In this document: positions 31,701-42,313 of the stretch, in pieces
Position numbering within the stretch: position 1 is the stretch's first letter
Layout of the letters: each line of letters begins with the position of its first letter
Origin: Acipenser ruthenus
Lineage: Eukaryota; Chordata; Actinopteri; Acipenseriformes; Acipenseridae
DNA length: 64,000 nt
Direction of reading: 5' to 3'
NCBI RefSeq assembly: GCF_902713425.1
Contig: NC_081198.1
Location: 21,435,188 to 21,499,187, forward strand
Notes under the pieces: model-generated
Told to the model about the DNA's origin: nothing
Database searches by the model: none
What the model saw: only the letters and a program-made list of their open reading frames with translations
Position numbers and translations under genes: made by a program

Positions 31701-32131
31701 GTGTTAAAATCCCCGCCCATTACAACTGTGCGATTGGTACATAGAATATCAGGTAAGTGCTTAAATGTGTCCAACCTTGTCCCTTTTAATGTAGGCGCGT
31801 ACATGTTCACCAGACGGAGTCTTCTGTCATTGAGCCTACCATCAGTATACATTAACCTGCCTGGTATGATCACTTTTGTTTCCTCAATGACAAACCTAGT
31901 ATTTTTAAATAATATCCCCACCCCATCCGAATGTACATTACCAATACTCCAAACTGAAGCACCATCTTTCCAGTCTTTACTGAAACGTTCAATATCCTCC
32001 GTATTCTTCAGGTGGCATTCCTGCAGAAAACAAACCTGAAAGTCCAATGACTTGAGGGAAAAGAACAAGGATGCCCTCTTGCCAGCATCTCTCATCCCCC
32101 TCGTGTTGACTGAAAACACATTAAAGTTCAT
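28772..32131 (-). CDS. Family C ORF2 (1119 aa), copy 2
   Basis: This is identical to the copy 1 protein except for Leu-to-Phe inside the C-terminal Cys/His motif (HVFWDC for HVLWDC). All endonuclease and reverse transcriptase motifs are kept and the frame is open. The ATG at 32129-32131 lies 11 nt after the ORF1 stop. Confidence 0.95.
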   Translation of the reverse strand: MNFNVFSVNTRGMRDAGKRASLFFSLKSLDFQVCFLQECHLKNTEDIERFSKDWKDGASVWSIGNVHSDGVGILFKNTRFVIEETKVIIPGRLMYTDGRLNDRRLRLVNMYAPTLKGTRLDTFKHLPDILCTNRTVVMGGDFNTCLEGDFDFSAQYLKKVLGDYDLVDVYRRHNKKGVGHTWRNSRGACKRLDYFFLSKNIKSLDFFMYPNWFSDHDTIGASFEIKGVDIGRGYWKLNMKGLKCDEFRHEFKIFYNSWKDMKWAFGTIAEWWEMVKVKIRCFCQIYSKRKKKEERYFEKKLQKDLEIMYSKINEGKEVSLEAYNNIKKEIQNNIEIKVKEFTFLAKVTEKEQDEKCSKFFFQSIKGKQRKCAISELETGTGKINKREDIVKHAQEFYQELFNKREIDHAKAEELLNNINKKLNNEERTLLEKDITKDEIEMALKSLKADKTPGCDGLPKEFYVCFWDILGDDLTEVYKEILVDGVMPETMRTGVISLIYKKGDKDLLKNWRPITLLNVDNKILGKVMTNRLKVVMPSLVNEDQTCGVINRSTTYNLQLTRDVISWVKERDLPLCLLSVDQEKAFDRVSHEFLFSVLERMNCGTFVNWIRTVYNKASSRVQINGFFSERVRQEGGVRQGCPMSPLLYVLCIEPLANLIRKDKDIDGVHIPGSKGKRVKIAQYADDTTLFLCSDWAIDRAIILLKTYGEAVGSKINLEKSSMMYCGKWEGRTDSREGITVCREGLKMLGVHFFQKDGIKKNWEEKIEKVKVKLNMWKCRRLTISGRILVIKADIVPALVYLARVFPINAKNKIILTRLIFSFVWGKKYENVNRELMYGKVAKGGRDIPCLSVKLDCFFLNQICKTLLKGTEHKSFYFVRLWFGAVLRGIIPWANTVPNAETKPQYYMHAITFLKMQIKEIEREVLLNHKKMYEMIRERWEGRYEGNLKLVNWEGIQPKWLGNECKDLGWLCALDRLSVKERLYRHQCAVNAECPRCKKEETVLHVFWDCIFAKKFWGRCSNLIKLFCDIILNGKIILYGEEVLKLPKEKFRAVWSIISLGKLVLWEKRNLCIKKKNDKTEPIEAYFLFLWKLKNVIKMDKYMYGEDFSGDIWGRVRSVLNC

Positions 32132-32142
32132 TTTCCTGTGTT

Positions 32143-33555
32143 TTATGTTCCATCTTCTTTACCATCCATCGGAAACATTGTTGTTTTTTTCATGTTGTCC
32201 ACCATTGAGTCGCTCAAATAGTTTAGCTGGGAATCCACACTGTTTTCCTCGCTATCCACTTCTGATGGCGGCGCCAGCGGGGAACTCTCTACTGAAGATG
32301 GCTCGAAACTCGAGACTTCTTCCTCTCCCACCTCTTCGTTTTCCAAGCTCTCGAAACTGTTGGATGTCTCGATCACGCAGACTTTGTTGTCGCCATCCGA
32401 CTCCTCCTGGTTTAGTTTCCTCTTTGTTGTTCTTTTCCCTTCCGCCACTTCCCAGCCCATCTCGCCACTTTCTTCTGTATCACCCCACTGTTTTCCACCC
32501 CCAACAGGTGTATCCAAAATCACCGTACCCTGAGATGATTCTTCGGTTGCCATGGCTTCAGGTAGGTTCTTAACACTAGTCACCGACTTCTCCTTTTTCT
32601 TTCTTTTTTCTTTCCCTGCCCCAGACACTCCTGCAACAGGACCCTCAACAGCGGGAGGCTCCAAACCAAAAGCCAGAGACTCCTCCACCGCAGCCACCGC
32701 TGCAGCCACAAGAAGAGCCCCCTGCACAGCACCTCCAGAAACAGCGCCTCCATCAGCACAGGTAGGCGCATGGTCTCTACTGACTTCTTCTAAAACCACC
32801 TCAATGTCTCGAAGTGACTCAGAGTAAGTTTTATGTCGGCCAGGGCAGTCCTTGAACATGTGCTCGGTGGAATCACACAGATTGCAGGATTTTGGTTTTT
32901 TACACTCTTTTGCCTCATGTCCTGTCTCTAAACAATTTCTGCAAAAAACATTTGGGCACATTACTGCAATATGTCCCTGCTCTCCACACTTTCTGCAAGT
33001 TTTTGGTTGTCCATAATAATACAAATATCCCTTAACACCGCCGATGTAAAAAGATGCTGGGGGGCATTCAAACCCTCCTATCTTTCTCTTAAAACGGACA
33101 GTGTATTTTCTATTCCCGTTCCACATTTCGTCATAGTCCATTTCTTTTTGTCCAACACCTAAAACATCACAGTATTTACTCAGAAATAACCGAATGTCCT
33201 GCTCTTTAACATAAGGGTTTTGCATGCACACCGTTACGGTTCTTACCCGACTTGCAAACAGTGGCTCCACTCTGAAATTGGAGATCGGAGAAACGTCCTT
33301 AGATTCCAGGCACTTGTTCCATGCTTCCTGGCATAAATAGTCTCCCATGAAGGTAACTTCATATGTGCTTCTTAGAGGAAAATCCCGGTAACAATAGATC
33401 TGCGCCGCCGTAACTCCCAGGAATTCAAAGATGATGTCCTTGGCAAAGTTCCTTCTTCCCATGCTGAAACGTACTCCATCCTTTTCTTGTCCAAAGAAAC
33501 GAATTGTATTCAAAAGTCGCGTCGAGGGGGCCGACATGTAGTCTCCGGTCGCCAT
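32143..33555 (-). CDS. Family C ORF1 (470 aa), copy 2
   Basis: This is identical to copy 1 except Ile-to-Phe near residue 21 (RFFGQ for RFIGQ). The three zinc knuckles are unchanged. The first ATG is at 33553-33555. Confidence 0.93.
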   Translation of the reverse strand: MATGDYMSAPSTRLLNTIRFFGQEKDGVRFSMGRRNFAKDIIFEFLGVTAAQIYCYRDFPLRSTYEVTFMGDYLCQEAWNKCLESKDVSPISNFRVEPLFASRVRTVTVCMQNPYVKEQDIRLFLSKYCDVLGVGQKEMDYDEMWNGNRKYTVRFKRKIGGFECPPASFYIGGVKGYLYYYGQPKTCRKCGEQGHIAVMCPNVFCRNCLETGHEAKECKKPKSCNLCDSTEHMFKDCPGRHKTYSESLRDIEVVLEEVSRDHAPTCADGGAVSGGAVQGALLVAAAVAAVEESLAFGLEPPAVEGPVAGVSGAGKEKRKKKEKSVTSVKNLPEAMATEESSQGTVILDTPVGGGKQWGDTEESGEMGWEVAEGKRTTKRKLNQEESDGDNKVCVIETSNSFESLENEEVGEEEVSSFEPSSVESSPLAPPSEVDSEENSVDSQLNYLSDSMVDNMKKTTMFPMDGKEDGT

Positions 33556-33603
33556 CACCTTCTCTTTTCTCTTTTTTTAGAAAAAGTTGCGGTCATGCCA
33601 CAT

Positions 33604-33635
33604 ACTTAATCCGAGCCAAGAGGCCGAGAAGCGAT
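33604..33635 (-). pseudogene. Diverged U2 5' end beside family C copy 2
   Basis: Carries the same four substitutions as the 24812-24843 fragment, as expected if the LINE and its flank were duplicated together. Confidence 0.88.
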
Positions 33636-34247
33636 GGCGACTTCGCCCTTGCCCGGGGCCCCCCAGCCCGGACGGCACAGGGGGATTCAAAGGTGGGTGC
33701 AAAATTTCAAGCACACGCAGACCCCAAAAAAACGGGCTGCTGCTTCCAGAGGGGAAATGTGCAATTTAAGCAGGAGAAAACAAAACAAAGCAAAAACACA
33801 CACATAACACCAAAAACAAAACATAAACTGGCGGAGTGCGTCTTACAAATAGTCATGCCAAGCTGCTATGCTGTGCAAGGTGCCTTGGGTAACTACAACT
33901 GTGCCTCGCTGGCTGGCTGGCTTGCTAAGAAGGTCCTGGCATAGGGACATGTTCCACCACACTTGTCTGGTTAGCTGCATGCTCCCAGGAAACAACCTGC
34001 TGCTGTCTACATCATCACCACATGTGAATAAAAGAAAGAAAGACAGCAAGAAAGAAAGAGAGAAAGAAAGAGAGAAAGAGAGAAAGAGAGAAAGAAAGAA
34101 AGAGAGAAAGAAAGAAAGAGAGAAAGAAAAAAAAAGAAGTAAAATGGCGGGAAAACTTGCATCAACACTGGCACTCTCCCTCCAGCAGGGGTAGACAAAA
34201 TGCTCACAGGAGAGATCCAGATCTGACTTTGACCAACGTTAGAGAAA

Positions 34248-34436
34248 GGTGTGCACCGTTCCCGGAGGTACTGCAATACCGGGCCGATGCGTGGAGTGGA
34301 CGGAGCAAGCCCCTGTTCCATCTCCCGATTCCAAAAATCAATTTAATATATGGTCCCCTGATAGGGGACGTATCAGATATTAAACTGATAAGAACAGATA
34401 CTACACTTGATCTTAGCCAAAAGGCCGAGAAGCGAT
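34248..34436 (-). ncRNA. RNU2: U2 snRNA gene with shortened distal promoter
   Basis: The transcribed region is consensus. Upstream it has the same 36-bp deletion and GAGGAAAC variant as the unit at 27016. Confidence 0.96.
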
Positions 34437-35001
34437 GGCGACTTGGCCCTTGCCCGGGGCCCCCCAGCCCGGACGGCACAGGGGGATTCAAAGGTGGGTG
34501 CAAAATTTCAAGCACAAGCAGACCCCAAAAAAACGGGCTGCTGCTTCCAGAGGGGAAATGTGCAATTTAAGCAGGAGGAAACAAAACAAAGCAAAAACAC
34601 ACACATAACACCAAAAACAAAACATAAACTGGCGGAGTGCGTCTTACAAATAGTCATGCCAAGCTGTGCCTCGCTGGCTGGCTGGCTTGCTAAGAAGGTC
34701 CTGGCATAGGGACATGTTCCACCACACTTGTCTGGTTAGCTGCTAGCTCCCAGGAAACAACCTGCTGCTGTCTACATCATCACCACATGTGAATAAAAGA
34801 AAGAAAGACAGCAAGAAAGAAAGAGAGAAAGAAAGAGAGAAAGAGAGAAAGAAAGAGAGAAAGAAAGAAAGAGAGAAAGAAAAAAAAAAGAAGTAAAAAG
34901 ACGGGAAAACTTGCATCAACACTGGCACTCTCCCTCCAGCAGGGGTAGACAAAATGCTCACAGGAGAGATCCAGATCTGACTTTGACCAACGTTAGAGAA
35001 A

Positions 35002-35190
35002 GGTGTGCACCGTTCCCGGAGGTACTGCAATACCGGGCCGATGCGTGGAGTGGACGGAGCAAGCCCCTGTTCCATCTCCCGATTCCAAAAATCAATTTAA
35101 TATATGGTCCCCTGATAGGGGACGTATCAGATATTAAACTGATAAGAACAGATACTACACTTGATCTTAGCCAAAAGGCCGAGAAGCGAT
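35002..35190 (-). ncRNA. RNU2: U2 snRNA gene
   Basis: This is a consensus copy of the GGGGCACC/GCGCC class. The microsatellite upstream of it (about 35586-35649) is the shortest complete one in the window. Confidence 0.97.
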
Positions 35191-35758
35191 GGCGACTTGG
35201 CCCTTGCCCGGGGCACCCCAGCCCGGACGGCACAGGGGGATTCAAAGGTGGGTGCAAAATTCCAAGCACAAGCAGACCCCCAAAAAACGGGCTGCTGCTT
35301 CCAGAGGGGAAATGTGCAATTTAAGCAGGAGAAAACAAAACAAAGCAAAAACACACACATAACACCAAAAACAAAACATAAACTGGCGGAGTGCGTCTTA
35401 CAAATAGTCATGCCAAGCTGCTATGCTGTGCAAGGCGCCTTGGGTAACTACAACTGTGCCTCGCTGGCTGGCTGGCTTGCTAAGAAGGTCCTGGCATAGG
35501 GACATGTTCCACCACACTTGTCTGGTTAGCTGCATGCTCCCAGGAAACAACCTGCTGCTGTCTACATCATCACCACATGTGAATAAAAGAAAGAAAGACA
35601 GCAAGAAAGAAAGAGAGAAAGAAAGAAAGAGAGAAAGAAAAAAAAAGAAGTAAAACGGCGGGAAAACTTGCATCAACACTGGCACTCTCCCTCCAGCAGG
35701 GGTAGACAAAATGCTCACAGGAGAGATCCAGATCTGACTTTGACCAACGTTAGAGAAA

Positions 35759-35946
35759 GGTGTGCACCGTTCCCGGAGGTACTGCAATACCGGGCCGATG
35801 CGTGGAGTGGACGGAGCAAGCCCCTGTTCCATCTCCCGATTCCAAAAATCAATTTAATATATGGTCCCCTGATAGGGGACGTATCAGATATTAAACTGAT
35901 AAGAACAGATACTACACTTGATCTTAGCCAAAAGGCGAGAAGCGAT
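35759..35946 (-). pseudogene. U2 snRNA gene copy with a 1-nt deletion
   Basis: This copy is 188 nt long. One C is missing from GGCC at nt 11-14, in the 5' stem I region that is invariant in every other uninterrupted copy. Its promoter also has the 36-bp distal deletion. Function is doubtful. Confidence 0.8.
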
Positions 35947-36499
35947 GGCGACTTCGCCCTTGCCCGGGGCCCCCCAGCCCGGACGGCACAGGGGGATTCA
36001 AAGGTGGGTGCAAAATTTCAAGCACAAGCAGACCCCAAAAAAACGGGCTGCTGCTTCCAGAGGGGAAATGTGCAATTTAAGCAGGAGGAAACAAAACAAA
36101 GCAAAAACACACACATAACACCAAAAACAAAACATAAACTGGCGGAGTGCGTCTTACAAATAGTCATGCCAAGCTGTGCCTCGCTGCTGGCTGGCTTGCT
36201 AAGAAGGTCCTGGCATAGGGACATGTTCCACCACACTTGTCTGGTTAGCTGCTAGCTCCCAGGAAACAACCTGCTGCTGTCTACATCATCACCACATGTG
36301 AATAAAAGAAAGAAAGACAGCAAGAAAGAAAGAGAGAAAGAAAGAGAGAAAGAGAGAAAGAAAGAGAGAAAGAAAGAAAAAAAAAAAGAAGTAAAAAGAC
36401 GGGAAAACTTGCATCAACACTGGCACTCTCCCTCCAGCAGGGGTAGACAAAATGCTCACAGGAGAGATCCAGATCTGACTTTGACCAACGTTAGAGAAA

Positions 36500-36688
36500 G
36501 GTGTGCACCGTTCCCGGAGGTACTGCAATACCGGGCCGATGCGTGGAGTGGACGGAGCAAGCCCCTGTTCCATCTCCCGATTCCAAAAATCAATTTAATA
36601 TATGGTCCCCTGATAGGGGACGTATCAGATATTAAACTGATAAGAACAGATACTACACTTGATCTTAGCCAAAAGGCCGAGAAGCGAT
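36500..36688 (-). ncRNA. RNU2: U2 snRNA gene
   Basis: The transcribed region is consensus. The upstream region has private changes near 36726 and 36932. Confidence 0.97.
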
Positions 36689-37289
36689 GGCGACTTGGCC
36701 CTTGCCCGGGGCCCCCCAGCCCGGATGGCACAGGGGGATTCAAAGGTGGGTGCAAAATTTCAAGCACAAGCAGACCCCAAAAAAACGGGCTGCTGCTTCC
36801 AGAGGGGAAATGTGCAATTTAAGCAGGAGAAAACAAAACAAAGCAAAAACACACACATAACACCAAAAACAAAACATAAACTGGCGGAGTGCGTCTTACA
36901 AATAGTCATGCCAAGCTGCTATGCTGTGCAAGCTGCCTTGGGTAACTACAACTGTGCCTCGCTGGCTGGCTGGCTTGCTAAGAAGGTCCTGGCATAGGGA
37001 CATGTTCCACCACACTTGTCTGGTTAGCTGCATGCTCCCAGGAAACAACCTGCTGCTGTCTACATCATCACCACATGTGAATAAAAGAAAGAAAGACAGC
37101 AAGAAAGAAAGAGAGAAAGAAAGAGAGAAAGAGAGAAAGAAAGAGAGAAAGAAAGAAAGAGAGAAAGAAAAAAAAAAGAAGTAAAACGGCGGGAAAACTT
37201 GCATCAACACTGGCACTCTCCCTCCAGCAGGGGTAGACAAAATGCTCACAGGAGAGATCCAGATCTGACTTTGACCAACGTTAGAGAAA

Positions 37290-37478
37290 GGTGTGCACCG
37301 TTCCCGGAGGTACTGCAATACCGGGCCGATGCGTGGAGTGGACGGAGCAAGCCCCTGTTCCATCTCCCGATTCCAAAAATCAATTTAATATATGGTCCCC
37401 TGATAGGGGACGTATCAGATATTAAACTGATAAGAACAGATACTACACTTGATCTTAGCCAAAAGGCCGAGAAGCGAT
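37290..37478 (-). ncRNA. RNU2: U2 snRNA gene
   Basis: This is a consensus copy, with a private G-to-T change near 37761 in the distal upstream region. Confidence 0.97.
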
Positions 37479-38079
37479 GGCGACTTGGCCCTTGCCCGGG
37501 GCCCCCCAGCCCGGACGGCACAGGGGGATTCAAAGGTGGGTGCAAAATTCCAAGCACAAGCAGACCCCCAAAAAACGGGCTGCTGCTTCCAGAGGGGAAA
37601 TGTGCAATTTAAGCAGGAGAAAACAAAACAAAGCAAAAACACACACATAACACCAAAAACAAAACATAAACTGGCGGAGTGCGTCTTACAAATAGTCATG
37701 CCAAGCTGCTATGCTGTGCAAGGTGCCTTGGGTAACTACAACTGTGCCTCGCTGGCTGGCTTGCTTGCTAAGAAGGTCCTGGCATAGGGACATGTTCCAC
37801 CACACTTGTCTGGTTAGCTGCATGCTCCCAGGAAACAACCTGCTGCTGTCTACATCATCACCACATGTGAATAAAAGAAAGAAAGACAGCAAGAAAGAAA
37901 GAGAGAAAGAAAGAGAGAAAGAGAGAAAGAAAGAGAGATAGAAAGAAAGAGAGAAAGAAAAAAAAAAGAAGTAAAACGGCGGGAAAACTTGCATCAACAC
38001 TGGCACTCTCCCTCCAGCAGGGGTAGACAAAATGCTCACAGGAGAGATCCAGATCTGACTTTGACCAACGTTAGAGAAA

Positions 38080-38215
38080 GGTGTGCACCGTTCCCGGAGG
38101 TACTGCAATACCGGGCCGATGCGTGGAGTGGACGGAGCAAGCCCCTGTTCCATCTCCCGATTCCAAAAATCAATTTAATATATGGTCCCCTGATAGGGGA
38201 CGTATCAGATATTAA
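38080..38215 (-). pseudogene. U2 snRNA gene fragment, nt 54-189 (split by family A copy 3)
   Basis: This is the consensus 3' part, cut after nt 53 at the standard family A junction. Confidence 0.95.
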
Positions 38216-38864
38216 TACTCTTTTATTGAGATTTTACATTTTTTTACATTTACACCCATTCGTTTTTTCATTCATTTTACATTTCTTTTAAAGATGACAT
38301 TCATGCATACAGACATACATTTTGTTTTAAAAGCATTTAAAACACATTTAAAAACACCAAGACAATTGTGCTTTGTACATGGTTAAAACAGACACAGATT
38401 AAAATCAACATGAAAAAAACCTGTGCTGTTTTAAAAGTGACTGGAAAAAAAGAACCATCTATAAAAAACCAGTGCTTGTGAGGGCCGGGGAGTGCTCTCT
38501 AAAAGCTCAAAAGTGAACATAAAACTATATTACTAAAACAGGGACAGGGGAAAAGGGACAGTGTGTGGAACAGTGAGTTAAAATTCTAAAATTTTAAAAC
38601 ACTTAAAATGTAACTTTTAATAGTTTACATTAAAAATCTTAAAGATACATAAAACAAAACAAAACAAAATCAAATAAAACATTCAACATAAATCAAATAA
38701 AAGTCCATAAAACTGAAACAAAAAGACTACATAAAACCAGGGCACCGTTCAAAAACGGTCATGCCAGCTAAAAAGGGCGGAATGCTGGCATGACAAAATA
38801 AATAAAAGGCTTAGCGGTGCCCCTTAGTCCCGCTCCTAGGAGCTAGCGGTTCCAGTTTTTTCCT

Positions 38865-41800
38865 TTATTCCATCTTCACGTCCTGAAGTCCGGCGATCCT
38901 CCACTCCGCGCAGGCCTTGTCCTTCCCGAGGGTCCGGATGTCCAGAATTACAAAGTCCTTGATAAGAGTTTGTGCCCTTCTGGTCGTGGTGATAGTGTCT
39001 AGCTCCTGCTTGTGATAGACACAGACGTTACGGCCTTCCCACAGGATCTGCTTGACAACATTGATGACACGCCAAACGCACTTAGCTGTGCTGGTATCGA
39101 TTCCTCCCGCAGGCCCATAGAGCACAGTCTCAGCGGTCATCTTGGCCGTGTCAGCAAACCTGTTTAGGAAGACAGAGACAGAGAGCCAGACACTGCCAGC
39201 CACATCACACTCCCAGAAGATATGGGCTGGTGTTTCTCTCTTGCGGCACTTTGCATAGGGGCATGTTTCTACTTGGGCTAGTCCCCTCCTGAACATGAAC
39301 GCTCGAGTGGGGAGTGCACTGTGGACGGTGTTCCATGCTATATCCTTCTGGACATTACTGAGGCAGCTGTGAGACACATTCTCCCAGATTTTTTGGCTTT
39401 GGGTGAGGGAGAAAGTAGCTACTTTTTCAATTTCCTGGGAACCGGCAAGATATTTAGTTACAGCCTTGTATTCCCAGGAGGCCAATTTTGCTTTATCTAA
39501 GCCCAATTTATATATAGTGTCCCTTAAGGTTCTATAATACAATGGGGGGTCCCAGGAGTACGGCACGGTGTTATCAATAGTGCAGAGGCCCAAGGCCCTG
39601 AGACAGGTGGCAAAATAGAAACGATTCATGTAACATACCTTCCTGTCCAGGGCCTGGATGTTCTTGATAGTTTGCGTGAGCCCCTGCACTCGGGTGAGCT
39701 GCACAACGTCCGGGACCCCCTTACCTCCCTTCTTGTCGGCTTTACTCAGGGTGGCTCGCTTTACCCTCTCCATCTTGCTGCCCCAGATAAAGCGGTGGAT
39801 AATGCGGTCCACCACTTTTTTGGTGGTCCTGTCTGGGGGAAAGATTTTTCCTACATAAGAGAGGATGGGGAACAGTATAGACTTGGTTATTAATACTCTA
39901 CCCGTCATTGTTAAGGATCTTGTGCTCCATCCGCCAATCTTTTTACGGACCTGGTTAATGGCCGCCGTCCAGCTCTGGGCCCCCGAGCTATTGTTCTCGA
40001 AAATGAGGCCCAGAATCTTGATTTTGTCCTTTTTGACAGGGTACATGTCCGACAGTTCCCTATCTACCTGCCAATTTTTAGACACGTAGACTTCGCTCTT
40101 GGACTTATTAATCACTGCCCCGGTCGCCGTGCAGTACTTCTCAAGGATATTACTAATCCGAGGTACCGACGATGTGTTGGTGCAAATGAGTGACACATCG
40201 TCCATATATGCTGTTGTTTTGACCTGGACCCCGTTGGATCCAGGCAGCTGGAAACCAGTTATATTGGTATCCCTACGAATTGCCTGCAGGAGGGGTTCAA
40301 TGCACACGACATATAGCAGTGGGGATAGTGGGCAACCCTGTCTGACCCCTGACTGGATAGATATTTTACCAGTCAGGTGCCTGTTCACCAAGACTCGGGT
40401 ACTAATGTTTGTATATATGGTTTTAACCCACTCCCTAAGTCCAGGAGCGAATTTCATCTGGTCCATCACTTTGTACATATATTCATGGCTTACCCTATCG
40501 AACGCCTTCTCCTGGTCAAGGTTGAACAGGCAGAGGGGATGGTTCCGTTCTCTAGAATAAGCCAGAATGTCCCTTGTTAACATTAAAATATCCGTGATGG
40601 ACCTCCCTGGGACGCCACAAGCCTGGTCGGGGCCAATGACCAAAGGGAGGTGTACTTGTAGCCGGAGCATCAGAGCTTTGGCTAGTATCTTGTAATCCAC
40701 GCAAAGGAGGCTGATTGGGCGCCAATTCCGTAGATCTTTAACTTCCCCTTTCTTATGAAGGAGAGTAATTACACTCTCCCGCATAGAAGGGCCCAACCGC
40801 TTCTCCCTGTAGACCGCTCTGTAGACCTCCGCTAAATGGACTTTTAGCGTGTCCCAAAAAAGATGGTAATACTCACCCGGGATGCCATCTGGACCTGGCG
40901 TCTTACCGGTGTTCATGGTCTTAACCGCCTGGGTGAGCTCCTCCAGCGTGAGTTCTGGGTCCTTCTCCTCCTCCTCCTCGTCCCGCACTGAGTCAGGCTC
41001 CAACTGGCTCAGGAACCACTCTATCAGGGTGTCATCTGTAGCTTTGATGTTATACAGGTCCCTATAGAAGTTCTCTACCACTTTTTTCACTCCCTCACTA
41101 TCCTCTACTATCCTCCCCCTGCTGTCGAGCATGGAGGACATCAAGTGCCGCTTCTCCCTCGTTTTCTGGAAGAAGAAGCGAGTACACTTTTCGTCTTCCT
41201 CCATTTTTTGCACTTTTGCATTGTGCATGACCTTTCGTTGTTCCTCCCTACAAAGCACTGAAAGATCTAGCTTGGTCTGGGCTATCTCGTCGCTTACAGG
41301 GAACCCCCGAAGCTGAAGCAGGCTCAGACGCTGGAGGGCAGCATTCAGGTGTTTATATTTGGCCCTCCTTTCTTTTGCTTTCCTCTTGCCTGCTGCTATG
41401 AAATAACCCTTAGTTCTCATTTTGACCATCTCCCACCACTCTATAGGGGAGTTGAATAGGTCACGCAAAGTGGTCCACTCAACAAGCCTGCTCTTATAGG
41501 CTGCAGCTATGGAGGGGTCATCGAGTAAGGAAGTGTTTAATTTCCAAACCCCTGACCCCATCTGGGAGGTCTGAGGGACCTGCAATGTTACCTGCAGGAG
41601 CCTATGGTCAGAGAAGAAGACGGCCTGGGTGTCTACTGCCGTCTTCGTAAGGGAGCTGGTATGCAGGACGAGATCTATACGGGAGAAGGAGGTCCCAGAT
41701 GAGCTCACCCAGGTAAAGGGAGGCACCAGGTCCTTACCTGCATCACACAGGGAGAAATCAAATATTACGGAGGACAAAACTCTACTAGAGCGGTCGTTGC

Positions 41801-42308
41801 GTGGCCTGCTCCGGTCTACGTCCCTCAGAGCACAATTGAAGTCACCTGACACGATGACGGGTACGTTCCCCAGCAGGAGTGGACGCAGCTGTGGAAAAAA
41901 TTGAACTCTTTCGTTTTGGTTAGTGGGTGCGTAGACATTGACCAGTCTGAGGGGAGTGTTGTTGTATGTCACATCCACGCTCAGAATTCTACCAGGTTCT
42001 ACCTCCCTGCTGCTGCGGGAGGTAATAAATGGATTTTTAAACAGGATACCTACTCCGTCGGCTCTGGCTATGTTGGAGCCCGACCAGAAGGAGTCCCCCA
42101 GGGTCCAACTCTCCTTCAGGTCCCTATAATCAGGGCTCGACGAAATACCACACTCCTGCAGAAAGATGAGATCTGCTTTCAAGTTAGCTAGATAGTTTAG
42201 TACATCAAATCTTTTTTGTGTCTCCCTGATGCTCCTGACATTAACAGACACACATATCAGGGCCATCAGGGTAGCTAACAAGAAAAGGAGTCGCTGCGTC
42301 CACCCCAT
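38865..42308 (-). CDS. Family A ORF2: endonuclease-reverse transcriptase (1147 aa, reference)
   Basis: This is the LINE replication protein. The APE-type endonuclease, about 15-240, has N23 (SVNVRS), E52 (QEC), D156 and N158 (SGDFNC), D212 (RID) and SDH at 233-235. The reverse transcriptase, about 450-780, has NWRPISL near 528, NLDQEKAFD at 596-604, GVRQGCPLSP at 654-663 and catalytic YMDD at 701-704. A CX4CX7HX4C motif follows in the C-terminal part, as in L1/Tx1 ORF2. The first ATG is 5 nt past the ORF1 stop. M15 (MAL), after a hydrophobic leader, aligns with family B and may be the real start. Confidence 0.95.
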   Translation of the reverse strand: MGWTQRLLFLLATLMALICVSVNVRSIRETQKRFDVLNYLANLKADLIFLQECGISSSPDYRDLKESWTLGDSFWSGSNIARADGVGILFKNPFITSRSSREVEPGRILSVDVTYNNTPLRLVNVYAPTNQNERVQFFPQLRPLLLGNVPVIVSGDFNCALRDVDRSRPRNDRSSRVLSSVIFDFSLCDAGKDLVPPFTWVSSSGTSFSRIDLVLHTSSLTKTAVDTQAVFFSDHRLLQVTLQVPQTSQMGSGVWKLNTSLLDDPSIAAAYKSRLVEWTTLRDLFNSPIEWWEMVKMRTKGYFIAAGKRKAKERRAKYKHLNAALQRLSLLQLRGFPVSDEIAQTKLDLSVLCREEQRKVMHNAKVQKMEEDEKCTRFFFQKTREKRHLMSSMLDSRGRIVEDSEGVKKVVENFYRDLYNIKATDDTLIEWFLSQLEPDSVRDEEEEEKDPELTLEELTQAVKTMNTGKTPGPDGIPGEYYHLFWDTLKVHLAEVYRAVYREKRLGPSMRESVITLLHKKGEVKDLRNWRPISLLCVDYKILAKALMLRLQVHLPLVIGPDQACGVPGRSITDILMLTRDILAYSRERNHPLCLFNLDQEKAFDRVSHEYMYKVMDQMKFAPGLREWVKTIYTNISTRVLVNRHLTGKISIQSGVRQGCPLSPLLYVVCIEPLLQAIRRDTNITGFQLPGSNGVQVKTTAYMDDVSLICTNTSSVPRISNILEKYCTATGAVINKSKSEVYVSKNWQVDRELSDMYPVKKDKIKILGLIFENNSSGAQSWTAAINQVRKKIGGWSTRSLTMTGRVLITKSILFPILSYVGKIFPPDRTTKKVVDRIIHRFIWGSKMERVKRATLSKADKKGGKGVPDVVQLTRVQGLTQTIKNIQALDRKVCYMNRFYFATCLRALGLCTIDNTVPYSWDPPLYYRTLRDTIYKLGLDKAKLASWEYKAVTKYLAGSQEIEKVATFSLTQSQKIWENVSHSCLSNVQKDIAWNTVHSALPTRAFMFRRGLAQVETCPYAKCRKRETPAHIFWECDVAGSVWLSVSVFLNRFADTAKMTAETVLYGPAGGIDTSTAKCVWRVINVVKQILWEGRNVCVYHKQELDTITTTRRAQTLIKDFVILDIRTLGKDKACAEWRIAGLQDVKME

Positions 42309-42313
42309 AGCGA

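Larger units (their letters stand above)
28708..33603 (-). mobile_element. Family C LINE copy 2 (duplicate of copy 1)
   Basis: Same structure and same junctions as copy 1, at a constant offset of 8792 bp. By eye I see only about three substitutions (near 20331/29123, 23128/31920 and 24706/33498) and one base in the poly(A) tail. The shared flanks favour a segmental duplication over two independent insertions. Confidence 0.94.
33604..38215 (-). repeat. U2 array block 5
   Basis: This block holds five U2 genes (34248, 35002, 35759, 36500, 37290) and end fragments. Microsatellites lie at about 34028-34138, 34797-34892, 35586-35649, 36305-36392, 37084-37180 and 37864-37970. The first three units repeat the variant order seen before C copy 2. 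Gene spacing is 742-790 bp. Confidence 0.93.
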
